From Thelonectria olida (Eukaryota; Ascomycota; Sordariomycetes; Hypocreales; Nectriaceae): a stretch of 64,000 nt of DNA. Every line of letters begins with the position of its first letter. Positions within the stretch are counted from its first letter, which is position 1. The notes beneath the pieces are model-generated. The model made no database searches and was not told the DNA's origin. It saw only the letters and a list, made by a program, of their open reading frames with translations. Positions 42,644-52,039 of the stretch are shown here, piece by piece. A program made the translations under genes and the position numbers. The DNA is taken from assembly GCA_020736575.1 (NCBI GenBank), contig JAGPYM010000045.1:1-64000 (forward strand). Reading direction: 5' to 3'.

Positions 42644-43451
42644 TTACCTATCCCTTACTCCATTGACCGAATCATAACTATGTTCATCATCCTTTAGAAG
42701 TTCATGACCGATATCAAGATTGTGAACTACACAATGGACACAAGCATAATCCCGACAGGAATCAAGCCAAACTACGCCGACGAGTGCTTCCACAGTAGTC
42801 GCACCTGTAATGCACAACACATTGCCTTTTTGAGCTGGAGACGTTTGAATATATGGCGTAAGATGGGACTTTTCTTGAACCTTATGCAGGGCCGTATTCG
42901 ATATTTCCGCCACACAGATGTCGTGACATTTTGCTATAAATCTCATAAGCTGCATCATCGAGAGAAGGTCGGCCGACCTGCCAGTGGTTTTCCCTGCCAC
43001 AATACCGTCGTCAACGATGACCATCCGTAGCACTGCATCGCCGATCAAGGCTAGCCTTTTGTTTCCTTGTCGCTCGATGTCGTTCATAGGTACTGAAGGG
43101 CTTGCTCCTGCTGCCGAAAGAGCTTCTTCTAGCAGTGCATGGTCTTTCCCATGACGGTTCATGGAGTCCCTGTGAGCCATGGGGTCGCGGGAAGGATGAG
43201 AAGGTCTGTGGATAGGATGCAAAAAGGTTCCCTAGTGCATCTTGATCTCCAATCCCGTAGTGTTGCTCTATACTTGTCGCTATACTACTCGCTGAAGGTG
43301 GCCGATTCGCAAGTAGCGGTGGGCTGAATCTAGGCAGTCGGCTCGGTCGCGGCCGCTTCGTAGGACGCAATTGATCGCTTGGGCTAGGGCTTCGAGTGCG
43401 GCTTCGGGATTGATCTCGTTGGGATACTGCTGGAGCGTCAAGAGTAGACAT
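42644..43451 (-). CDS. RNase III-like domain protein
   Basis: The minus frame 43222-42644 has an RNase III fold signature: HALLEEALSAAG, then GNKRLALIGDAVLRMVIVDD and ATTVEALVGVVWLDSCRDYA. In canonical RNase III the first motif is NERLEFLGD; here the Glu after RL is Ala, while the Asp of GDAVL and the Glu of VEALVG are kept, so full dicing activity is doubtful. No dsRNA-binding domain is present. An N-terminal Ser/Arg/Pro-rich segment (MSTLDAPAVSQRDQ) starts at ATG 43451 in another frame. The join, by intron or frameshift between about 43290 and 43180, could not be settled. It may be a small RNase III relative acting on RNA or a partly decayed copy. It lies next to HP1. Confidence 0.65.
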
Positions 43452-44215
43452 GATAATGGGCCTTGGTGATAGTTGGATGGAATACAGCGTAGGTACATAG
43501 ATTGCATTGATAATGGCAGACGCGATATTTTATGTCAAGGCGAGCGATACAATGGATAGCTGAACGTTGAAGGTGCCTGACTGATTGAGGCAATGAAGAA
43601 CTCTTGATTTCCTATCTAAATAAGCGACGAAGGTCGGTCTCTTTTTCTTGTGTTGAATCCTAGGCAGCAGTGCTACGACTGACTCATATCGTCGTGTGAT
43701 AGCTATGCTGCCTGGAGCCGGTTGTATTGTGGCGTTCACGCTGATCGTGAAAGTTGTTCACGATGATCGTCATCCTTTGGCTTGAAGTGCGAGGAAATGA
43801 ACGACGGATCTTGACATTTTAAGACAGCTGAGTCCTCAGTGCAAAAGGGGGCTGGGAGGAGATCTAAGATGTACTAACAAAAGAGGGTCTCAGCCAATTG
43901 GAGGCAATAAAAGTGACGCCCCCATAAGGATGACGCCCCCGTATCAAAAACATCACGCCCCCCTATCAATTCCCTTTCAAATACGTGCGTACGATATGTC
44001 TTGGACTGTTGCTTCTTGGGGTGTGCCGGGCTGTGTTTTTCAGCTTTCATCCGTCTACAAGGTAGATATTAAATTAAGCCGGCTATATGATAATCCAACT
44101 TAGATAAGCTCATCCTAATCCCATAATCATCTGTTTAAGGGACTCTTCATCTGCTAGTTACCAATTGTTCATTTATCGCACTCCTTATTGTTCCCCATGT
44201 AGTACGCATTCTCCT
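43452..44215. other. No gene; triple TGACGCCCCC motif
   Basis: Around 43911-43970 the word (T)GACGCCCCC or CACGCCCCC, followed by TA, occurs three times at about 20-base spacing. It may be a protein-binding array or a transposon edge. No gene is supported. Confidence 0.4.
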
Positions 44216-44407
44216 TCAGGGATCCAACCGGAAGAAGTGCAGCTCGGGGCTGAAGTCCGGTTTGGTATTGGTGTCGTAGCGGCAAAGTAGGGCAGGAGCG
44301 TTCATTTGGCTCTTCGTGTACTGGTACATGGATTGGGAATAGGCTCGTAGGGTTGCTGGTCGTTGTGTGGAGTGGGAAATAGATGATGACGAAGTATTGG
44401 AAGCCAT
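44216..44407 (-). CDS. Small conserved-looking protein, 63 aa
   Basis: A short frame from ATG 44407 (MASNTSSSSISHSTQRPATL) containing AYSQSMYQYTKSQMN. I recall short ascomycete proteins with a Ser/Thr-rich start followed by a YTKxQM-like motif, so this may be a real small gene; the function is unknown. An overlapping frame gives a 100-residue alternative without such likeness. No signal peptide is present. Confidence rests mainly on the motif. Confidence 0.45.
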   Translation of the reverse strand: MASNTSSSSISHSTQRPATLRAYSQSMYQYTKSQMNAPALLCRYDTNTKPDFSPELHFFRLDP

Positions 44408-44833
44408 GGCTGAGAAGATGGTGTCGATAACGTTGCTTGGTTGGGGGGTAGCTAAGGCTTATATTTAACAAATGAGCAATGGCGTGTCCTACATCCGTCT
44501 CGACTATCTTGCACAGGTACCGAAAGCCATGACTCTATCCCCGGCCGTGACCTGGCGGGTTGAGCGCCCAATCGTTGGTTTGAAAAGCAGTAGTGGGCGG
44601 CAGGAAACCCTGATTAATCCTGGGCTAGGTGGATCATTTCTTTATTTGTTAAGCGGCAAAAAGCCAATGCTTAGCTCAGCTAAGTGATGCGCTTCCACGG
44701 CCAAAAGTTGCTATACCCATGCCCACTTTCTCTTTGCAGATATTTTCCTCTCGTCATCTCCGTTCATAGTTTAATTCTCTGCAATCCCGCCATTTACAAA
44801 CTCGCTATATTCAACCCGACGCAAGTCTTGTCA

Positions 44834-45733
44834 ATGCAAACGCACTGCCCCTGCGACATGGATGACCCATCCTGGGCATGGCCAGCCTGGAAGTTCGACA
44901 TGAAGAGAGAAGACTTATTCACCAAGCTTCACGGCCAGTATAACACCTATCCGTCCCCCATTCAAGACCCCGATGCCTTCCATCACGATATCTTCGAAAT
45001 CTCCCACAAGGCAGACTCCGCTGCCGAATTTCATCATTTGGCCCGCGATCGCAAGCAACAACGCCTCCGCGAATTGAATGACGCTCTTGAATCTGCCAGT
45101 TTCGAGATCATTGCAAATCCGCGTCTTATCAGTACGCCGCAGTGGCAACACGCTGTCCAACTCTTCCGTACAAAGTCCTTGGACTCTCTTGTTCGCTACT
45201 TCGCGTCTTACCTCCCTACCGACCACCGTTGGCATCCGTTGTGTCACGCTTCTGCTCCTATCACCAGCAACAATGAGCTTACGCCCTACAGACTAGATGA
45301 AGAGTGTAAGCGCATTAGAACGTACGACTCCAGTGGCTCGAGGTGGAGGCCCTCTCCGTTATCCTCGATACCCCTGCCCGACTTGTCCGACGCTCCAGCG
45401 AGATACCGGCATGTTGAGCGGAATGGACCCGGGAATGCTGTCGCTCCGGCGGTAACATTTTCCTTTTCAGAGCCTAGTCTTAAGCGCTTTCCATCTCAAG
45501 AATCTAGGTCACCTATCGGTCGCGGCGAAGAGATGATGCAACCTGGCAACAACATGTCGATAATGCCCGGTTCGGGTGCTTTGGAAACGGAGGAGTGTGA
45601 GAATGAAGCCATATCGAATAAGGGAGTACACCCAGAAAAGAGTTTACTGGCCAAACAGCTCACCAAACAGGTCGAGTTCGCAAGCAGCCACTCGCAAAGC
45701 GGTCGTCACGTTCATTGTCAAGGCATAGTCTAA
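44834..45733 (+). CDS. Conserved fungal hypothetical protein (299 aa)
   Basis: The chosen start is ATG 44834 (MQTHCPCDMDDPSWAWPAWK); upstream in-frame sequence looks non-coding. The middle part, with QDPDAFHHDIFEISHKA, LRELNDALESASFEIIANP and TPQWQHAVQLFRTKSLDSLV then RYFASYLP, has the composition and length of a conserved helical ascomycete family that I recognise but cannot name functionally. The second half is Ser/Pro-rich and probably disordered. No membrane or signal segment is seen. The C-terminus may be altered, since coding-like sequence seems to continue in another frame after the stop. No neighbour gives a hint about its role. Confidence 0.6.
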   Translation: MQTHCPCDMDDPSWAWPAWKFDMKREDLFTKLHGQYNTYPSPIQDPDAFHHDIFEISHKADSAAEFHHLARDRKQQRLRELNDALESASFEIIANPRLISTPQWQHAVQLFRTKSLDSLVRYFASYLPTDHRWHPLCHASAPITSNNELTPYRLDEECKRIRTYDSSGSRWRPSPLSSIPLPDLSDAPARYRHVERNGPGNAVAPAVTFSFSEPSLKRFPSQESRSPIGRGEEMMQPGNNMSIMPGSGALETEECENEAISNKGVHPEKSLLAKQLTKQVEFASSHSQSGRHVHCQGIV

Positions 45734-48243
45734 ACCATGGCCTTGTCGTCTTCGGTCACGGCCACACCTGCTTCAGGACCGTCGCGAACCACGATTACTT
45801 CAGCCAACTCAATTCGGTCGACCAACTGACCTCGCACTGGAGACAAACGAAAACGTACTTGAGAGTTATCAACTCAGTACTCACACGAAAGCTAATCGTG
45901 CGTTCGCTAAGTTGGGGATGACAAGGAGGGAAAAGATTGAATAGGTATCGTACTGTATGATAATCTCGTGAGAGAATTTGTGGTTACTAGCGGATGGTGA
46001 CTGTCTCACAGGGTTCAAAGCCACTACACTCCACTACACATCCGAGGATATGGAATTGATGTGGATGATGACTAAGATCACGGCGGTGGTATGGATGGAC
46101 ATGGTATCCATTATGGATGTGAATCCACAATGTGGAAAGTATTTCCACAAAACAGGCAAGGGAGTAAATCCCTTGCACAACTCAACCCTGACATATCGCC
46201 ATCATTCCCTCGAAGGTTCTGTCAGTATGGATCCAACTGCCCGATCAATCCTGCACGTAGCCAACTGCGTAAAGTCTGGATAGGAGCTGATGGGCTGGGT
46301 TCTGGTTTAAACTTCAGCACAGGGGCCTATACTGAGGGCCCATGGTATATTAGGAAGCATGTTCTTTACTATTCACTGCACGTGCGCCACCTCGAACCGT
46401 AACAGAATGCCGTTTGTCGTTGACACGCTGCGCCTTCGCCAATAAAGAAACCGACGAGGCGATTCTCAACGTGTGTAACGATCGCTATAGCCTTCATCCT
46501 TATGATTCATACACTGACTCCTGCTCTTTGACTGGCCAAAATTCACCACCTTAGGGTCCTTGCAAGCGCCCCAAAAAAAAAATCGAATTGCGAGCAATTC
46601 TCTGTGACGAGGTCGTCTTCGACCCTGGTACAGCTCTCTGGGCAACTGCTGAACCGCGTGGTTGTCCTGAAGATGCGAGCACATTTTGAGACGCGTCCGC
46701 CGGCAAAACGCTTATTGCGTCTTGAGAATTTGAGCGTTGTTGATATTCAGATCTGAAGTTCGCGTCTTCTTTGGTGCACTGCGTTGAGCAGTGGATGAAC
46801 AGCAGCTCTGTTTCTTGACGGTCGCGCGATTTACTACAGCTGGAGCGGGATTGGCCTGCTGACTCAACGCACAACTGCTCAACTCATGTCTCTCTTATTG
46901 GCGTCTCCGTCTTTGGCGGCAAGTTAACTATCCGTGTGCTGCCCGCGTTATCCCGCCAACTCAAGGACGCTGCGTGCCAACACCGGAAAATGTCCACGAT
47001 TCAGACAGTCTACTCCGCGGAGATCTCGACAACGAAATGGCATGATTCCAGGTGAAATGGCTGAAACCAGTGACAAGCCGTCATCTGCCATCAATTGTCA
47101 CGAATGTGCAGAAGGGCCAGTTACTAAGTAGGTGGCCAGGTTGTGAGTGTGTGTGACCAAAGTTTGAATTAGCCCACTAGAGCTCGGATTCAGGCTAGGC
47201 CAAGGCTAAGAGGATCAAACGTTCAGTACAAATGGCGGGGCAGCGACGATGTCGCTGATCATGCATTTCATACCCTTGTTCTCGCAGCTATTAATTACCA
47301 TGCTGGCGGGTTCCGCCACAAATAGGCACTATGGGTGGCGTCCCTTAGTCGATCTTTTAGGCCGGATACACGAGGAGTCCGACTGTACGTGCGGAAGGAA
47401 ACGGGAACTAAATGCCAAGATTGCTGGGCTAAATGGCCCGGCTTTGCACGCTCCCCTGCTAACAGGTCCATTCACTCGTCGACTGCAATGCATTTGCCAC
47501 TGCCTGCGCCATCTCCAGCCTCTCAATCTCGTAGATTAGCTCCTCTTGCTGCGCTGAATTATTGCGGACCCTAGAGCTCCGGACTTCGACCCGGAGAGTG
47601 AGATGACTGAGATCTAGTACGGAGTAAGCCTCTCTGGCTGACAAAATAGCTCTACTCACAATTGTTAGTAACTCTAATCTGACGCGATTGACGATTCGCA
47701 CACATTAAGTTTAGTAGGTCGGGATTATGCTCTGTACTAACATTAGGGGATAGTTTAATTGGGGTTGCCTCACGTGATGACCACACGCAGAATGGATCCC
47801 CCGCCTTGGAGGAACTGCCCCACAGGAGCCAATTGCCCGCCTCTGCAAGTAGCTCGTCATCTCGCCTCCCTACAGGGGAGCGCGGGCGGGGCTCTCTCTG
47901 ACGCTACGGTTTAACGCATTTACGTAAAAGACCACAGCGACAGGTGACCCGTTACGGCCAAACCACATACACTCTGTCCCTCTTGGCTGCGTGAGGTCAC
48001 CAATAAACATTGGAAATAATCAAGATAGAAGAATATTTATAAGTTATTAGAATTTATGTTAATAACCGCTAGCCACAAAATTATCTAATTAAACGTTAAT
48101 GCGCTATAAGCTCTGCCTCTTAAGGCAATAAAGAAACCCAACTTCCCTTCTATATAACTCTTCCAACTCTCTTAAAAATAACACCACAATTACGTTCTTC
48201 ATTCTATTTAATCAAAACTCTACTTGAATTCAAACCAAGCCAC
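45734..48243. other. Gene-poor stretch with a run of hairpins
   Basis: No supported gene over 2.5 kb. Contains the hairpin series at 46106-46176 (listed separately). Open frames of 60-107 codons on both strands have no recognised motif. Confidence 0.5.
46106..46176. repeat. Four consecutive short hairpins
   Basis: ATCCA-TTA-TGGAT, TCCACA-A-TGTGGA, GTGGAAA-GTA-TTTCCAC and GCAAGGGA-GTAAA-TCCCTTGC follow one another in 71 bases, the second and third overlapping. All stems are perfect. Confidence 0.85.
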
Positions 48244-48585
48244 ATGTGTCACGCAGGGTTCTCAAAAACTCGTTCCACAGCACTCTTCATTGGCGTGTCC
48301 AGAAGGAACATAGCTCCCCTCAGTCCTCTCCAGTTCCGGACGACCCCTGCTCGGACGATCGCGACAAGACCGTCCTCTAAACAGCCAAACCCCTTCAAGA
48401 GGCCTGCAGAAACCATGTCCCCCATGCAAGAGCACGCACCGCAACCAACAGAGTCTGAGGAGGATGTGGCTGCCGATCGGTCGGCCATCGATCCTCTTCA
48501 CAAGCCCAACCCTACTGAGAGTCAGGAAAACGCGATGGCAGATCGTTCTCCTGATGATCCGCTGCAACAGAAGGTTCCGCGTTAG
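48244..48585 (+). CDS. Small hypothetical protein with possible mitochondrial presequence
   Basis: A 113-aa frame from ATG 48244. The N-terminus is rich in Arg, Ser and Thr with no acidic residues for about 50 positions (FSKTRSTALFIGVSRRN ... TIATRPSSK), which fits a mitochondrial import signal. The C-terminal half holds a duplicated module: PTESEEDVAADRSAIDPL followed by PTESQENAMADRSPDDPL. I recall small ascomycete proteins with this TESE-xxx-ADRSPxDPL wording, but no function. The upstream region is AT-rich with a pyrimidine tract. Confidence 0.6.
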   Translation: MCHAGFSKTRSTALFIGVSRRNIAPLSPLQFRTTPARTIATRPSSKQPNPFKRPAETMSPMQEHAPQPTESEEDVAADRSAIDPLHKPNPTESQENAMADRSPDDPLQQKVPR

Positions 48586-48976
48586 GCTTTCAACTTTGGG
48601 ATGGTAGGCTGAAGCTAGGCTTTATTATGGATTGTCGTGGTTGAGAGTGATAACAGAACTACTGTTGGAACACGGCTACAAATGTCTGTCATCTGGTGCC
48701 GTTGATGCCGGACATTAAAGGAGAAGATCAAGGCGACCTTACTTCACAGGATGTGGCTTCGATGTTTTCTTTAACGGGGCCGAAGGTATTGCTCCGAATC
48801 AGGTAATGAATTCGTTTTGCAAGAATCTGGCCTCATACTGGAGAAATGCTCCGTCCTCAGGCCTGGCCACCGAATGAGCTGTGCATGCATATACCATGTC
48901 GTGACGAGGTGAAGGTGATCATGAGCGACGAATGCAAAATCCGTAGGGAGACGGCTGTATCTGTGGATAAGACATT
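48586..48976. other. No gene seen
   Basis: Spacer between the small protein and the kinase relic; nothing recognised. Confidence 0.45.
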
Positions 48977-49378
48977 TTACATAACCTGAGTCTTACTTCC
49001 AAGTTCACCCCTTCCTATGATGTGTCGCGATAAATCTTCGCTAAAGTACTTCAGCTGTAGGATTTGGTGGAATAGCTCTCCTCCGGGAGCGAGTTTAAGA
49101 ATTAGGTAATAGAATTGTCGTAATTCGGAAAAGTTGATGAATTTAATGATATTCGGGTTGTTAAGTTGGCGCAAGATTTGCACCTTTCTGGAGACGTTTG
49201 CGTGCTGTACTTGCTGTTTAGTTTTAGATTGCTAATTAGCGACCTCTCCTGCTTTCCCGTCTAGATCTTGAGCTCGGTAAACCGTACTGAATCCGCCGGC
49301 ACTCATCTTCTCGAGCAGCTCCCACCGCTCCAGACCATCATATTAAGGGATCTTAGCCGGGATCTCGGTTTTGTTGGC
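48977..49378 (-). pseudogene. CaMK-type (RCK2/SRK1-like) kinase N-lobe relic
   Basis: On the minus strand the start of a Ser/Thr kinase domain can be read: EIPAKIP, stop, YDGLERWELLEKM, then a damaged glycine loop SAGGFSTVYRAQDLDG. After a disrupted VAIK region with stops come VQILRQLNNPNIIKFINFSE, then FYYLILKLAPGGELFHQIL and YFSEDLSRHII. The wording matches RCK2/SRK1-type MAPK-activated kinases. The ATP-binding Lys region is lost, and the C-lobe (HRD, DFG) is absent. Confidence 0.75.
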
Positions 49379-50070
49379 AACTAATTTCATGAGATCTTTT
49401 CGCTGGCTTTTCGTTTCTCCCTGGCCGGCTGTCGGCTGTCGGCTGTCACTCAGTGATTCGTTAGCCGCTTGGTTCCGGAGGATATCGGGTGGTAACAGAA
49501 GGCAGCTGATTCTTAGGGACGAGCCTATCAGTTCTAAAAATCCGATCGAAGGGTGCTTGATGTGACTGTTGTTACTTTCTCATAACGTCACTCTTAGAAA
49601 ACTTTGCTTATGTGCATAAACACGTACCTTTCGATGACTCCTAACTGGGGGCCTGGGGAATGGTGGCCGTCGCAGCAAAGTAAAAGGCTTAGCGTGACTT
49701 GACTGCATCTCCGATTAGAACCAAAACCTCCGATGGTTGTGTGAGTAACTATATTACCAAGCCGCGATGTATAAAATGGCCTTTTGCTTACTAGTGCTAT
49801 TTGACTTAATTGAAATTGCTACTCTATTTTAATATATTAACACCAAGGGTTATTATAAAATAGTACCTTACTTATATTTAATCTATTTATATATATTATA
49901 AAATAACTATATGCTAGCCCAGCTTAATAATATTTTATACCTATAGGATTTTAATATAAAATGAGCGATAGATGAGCGAAGCCTTATATATTTGCCGGAC
50001 TACCTTATGTTAGGTTTGCACTAATATTATTTGACCCTTTAATTTATCTTCAGGACATTTAAAGCGACGC

Positions 50071-50463
50071 TTGCGTGATGCAGCTCTAGATACTTCGAAT
50101 AAATCACCTCTTGACGGATCGTTGGGGCCTGCGAAGCCCCTTGTCATTAAAGCTTTTACGAAAGCTTGGGATCCTCGGAGCGTGTCTGTTACTTCATTCG
50201 TCAGGGAGACAGCAGCTTCAGTTGATCCTTCAGGAAACGAACTTGCCAGGATAGCTTCAAACCCAGTGAGTGCATGTTGGCAACAAAAGGAAAAGGTGCT
50301 TTTAAGTTTTATCTTAGCATGTATGCGACCGGCGAATCACCTCTTGGGTTCGACTTCTTATAATTATAATGTCACTGACCTGGGGAAGCATCGAATGTTC
50401 AAGAATAACGCGTGGGTTGCGAGGATTGACGCTGAGAGCAAATCGCTCGAGGTCGGCCATTGA
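50071..50463 (+). CDS. Unassigned open frame, possible internal exon
   Basis: A 130-codon frame without an ATG near its start; a TTCAG acceptor-like site at 50049-50053 would fit an internal exon. The residues LDGSLGPAKPLVIKAFTKAW and DPSGNELARIASNPVSA have ordinary protein composition, but I do not recognise the family. No upstream exon was found; the AT-rich island lies just before it. Treat as a hypothetical fragment. Confidence 0.3.
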   Translation: MRDAALDTSNKSPLDGSLGPAKPLVIKAFTKAWDPRSVSVTSFVRETAASVDPSGNELARIASNPVSACWQQKEKVLLSFILACMRPANHLLGSTSYNYNVTDLGKHRMFKNNAWVARIDAESKSLEVGH

Positions 50464-50657
50464 GGAAGGTGTTTGTGGTGAGATTCACTGGGAGAATACG
50501 ACAGAACGCGATCACCGCCCACTTTGCTGCCCGGTGGTGTTTGGGGGGCATCCCCGCTTCCACCAACTTTTTGATTAGAGATATGCTCCGTACGGGGTGA
50601 GAGCGAAAGGAGGTGCGTCAAGGTAAACGCAAGAATTTTAGGTTCCTCTGTTTCAAG

Positions 50658-51119
50658 CTATGACCGCTTCTCAGCCAAAGATGGCTCATACAAGTTAATT
50701 CGACCACGCCGATTGCGATTCTGGACCGTCGTCCTAGTGACTTCCTCAGCCATGCAGTCGCTAAGTTGTGTAAACTCAAGCTGAAACTCTGCCTTCATCG
50801 TTTCCATCCTCTTGTTGAAGTCTTGTTCTAGGAGTCGTTTCAGGCCCTGGATTGCCTCGGTCATGCTGCCAGCTGCCTTAGGCGTGGTCCTTTTCTTAGT
50901 TCGGGTATGACTCAGAGCTCCCTCACTGATATCACCTTTTTGCTGCTCGGATTTCATTACCCTCGTCGTTCCGGTTCGTTTACGCAGGGGACGATGATAT
51001 CCCCCGCCCGGAACGCCAGTTCGCTTTCCATGACGATGACGACGTCTGAAGCGGGGTTCGCAACACCAGACATCCGCCAAAGGCCTGAATCTCTGCCAAG
51101 CGGCCACCAGGTATTTCAA
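50658..51119 (-). CDS. Unassigned frame with coiled-coil
   Basis: A 153-codon frame whose second half (MTEAIQGLKRLLEQDFNKR ... FQLEFTQLSDCMAEEV) is predicted by eye to form a coiled coil. The upstream part is Arg-rich. No family recognised; similar short coiled coils occur in the first proteins of fungal non-LTR elements, which is only a suggestion. Confidence 0.25.
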   Translation of the reverse strand: MKYLVAAWQRFRPLADVWCCEPRFRRRHRHGKRTGVPGGGYHRPLRKRTGTTRVMKSEQQKGDISEGALSHTRTKKRTTPKAAGSMTEAIQGLKRLLEQDFNKRMETMKAEFQLEFTQLSDCMAEEVTRTTVQNRNRRGRINLYEPSLAEKRS

Positions 51120-52039
51120 AAGTTATAAAGAAGATAAATAATGAGATTTCGAGAGATTTCACTCGGTCCTCACTCCCTAAATGATATAGTGTAGGTTCAC
51201 CCCGTTGTACCAAATCTGCACTGGTTGCGGTGAGAGATGAGTGGTGCGGTGCTCGTGGCAACGGATGGGGTTTTGCAAATGAGGATAGCAAGCAGATGGA
51301 CCAATTCTACTCTCCTTTTCAGAGGACCCACCCGAGTACATGAACGGCCCATGGACGGAGTTGTGGAAAGAGCGGGGGCGGAGCTCAACAACTTGTAAGA
51401 TTTGAAGCGAAGCCAACTTGCCCATGAGTTCACCTCCACTGACACTTGGTTTCCAGCTTTATCAACGCAAGAGGCGTAAAAATCGCACGTACCATTCCTC
51501 CACACATAATGCAAGCCGGATATCTTTTCTCAACTGACGATTTGGCGCTTGCTGGAGACACCGCAGAATCGTTGCCTCGTTTGTCGGCGAATGGAATAAA
51601 CTTCCGGCAGGCAGTAGACTTGTAATAAGGCCGTCCAGCTTTCCCCTTCCTATTTAACGGAAGCGTCTTTAGCCGAATTGAAGGAGATCCCACATTGAAA
51701 ACAGCTTGGCGGGTGACCCAGCGGCGATGCTAGGCTAACCATTCTAGCCGTTGCTATGTCGGACGATATGGACTTTTCCTTTCACCAGACTCTTCACCAA
51801 ATGCCACGATGGATCTGCCAAACTCGCATGGCTTTCTGTGTCCATTATTGGGGAACTCAACGTCACAGAATATAGGTAAGAGAATTACATACTTAAGAAG
51901 CAGACTTTTGAATATGTAATGGGTCTAGTAAAAGTTCAAGTGTCCTGCCCTGTCAATACCCGAAGAAGTGCGGTAAACAAAGATATGGCAATGGCCGGCT
52001 GCTGTGCTCGTTGCTTGTATCTCTGGCCTCTCTCTCGCA

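Larger units (their letters stand above)
49379..52039. other. Mostly non-coding; AT-rich island at 49790-50050
   Basis: The island at 49790-50050 is strikingly AT-rich (TA/TTA words) compared with its surroundings, as left by heavy RIP. Two unassigned open frames lie in the rest and are listed separately. Confidence 0.5.
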
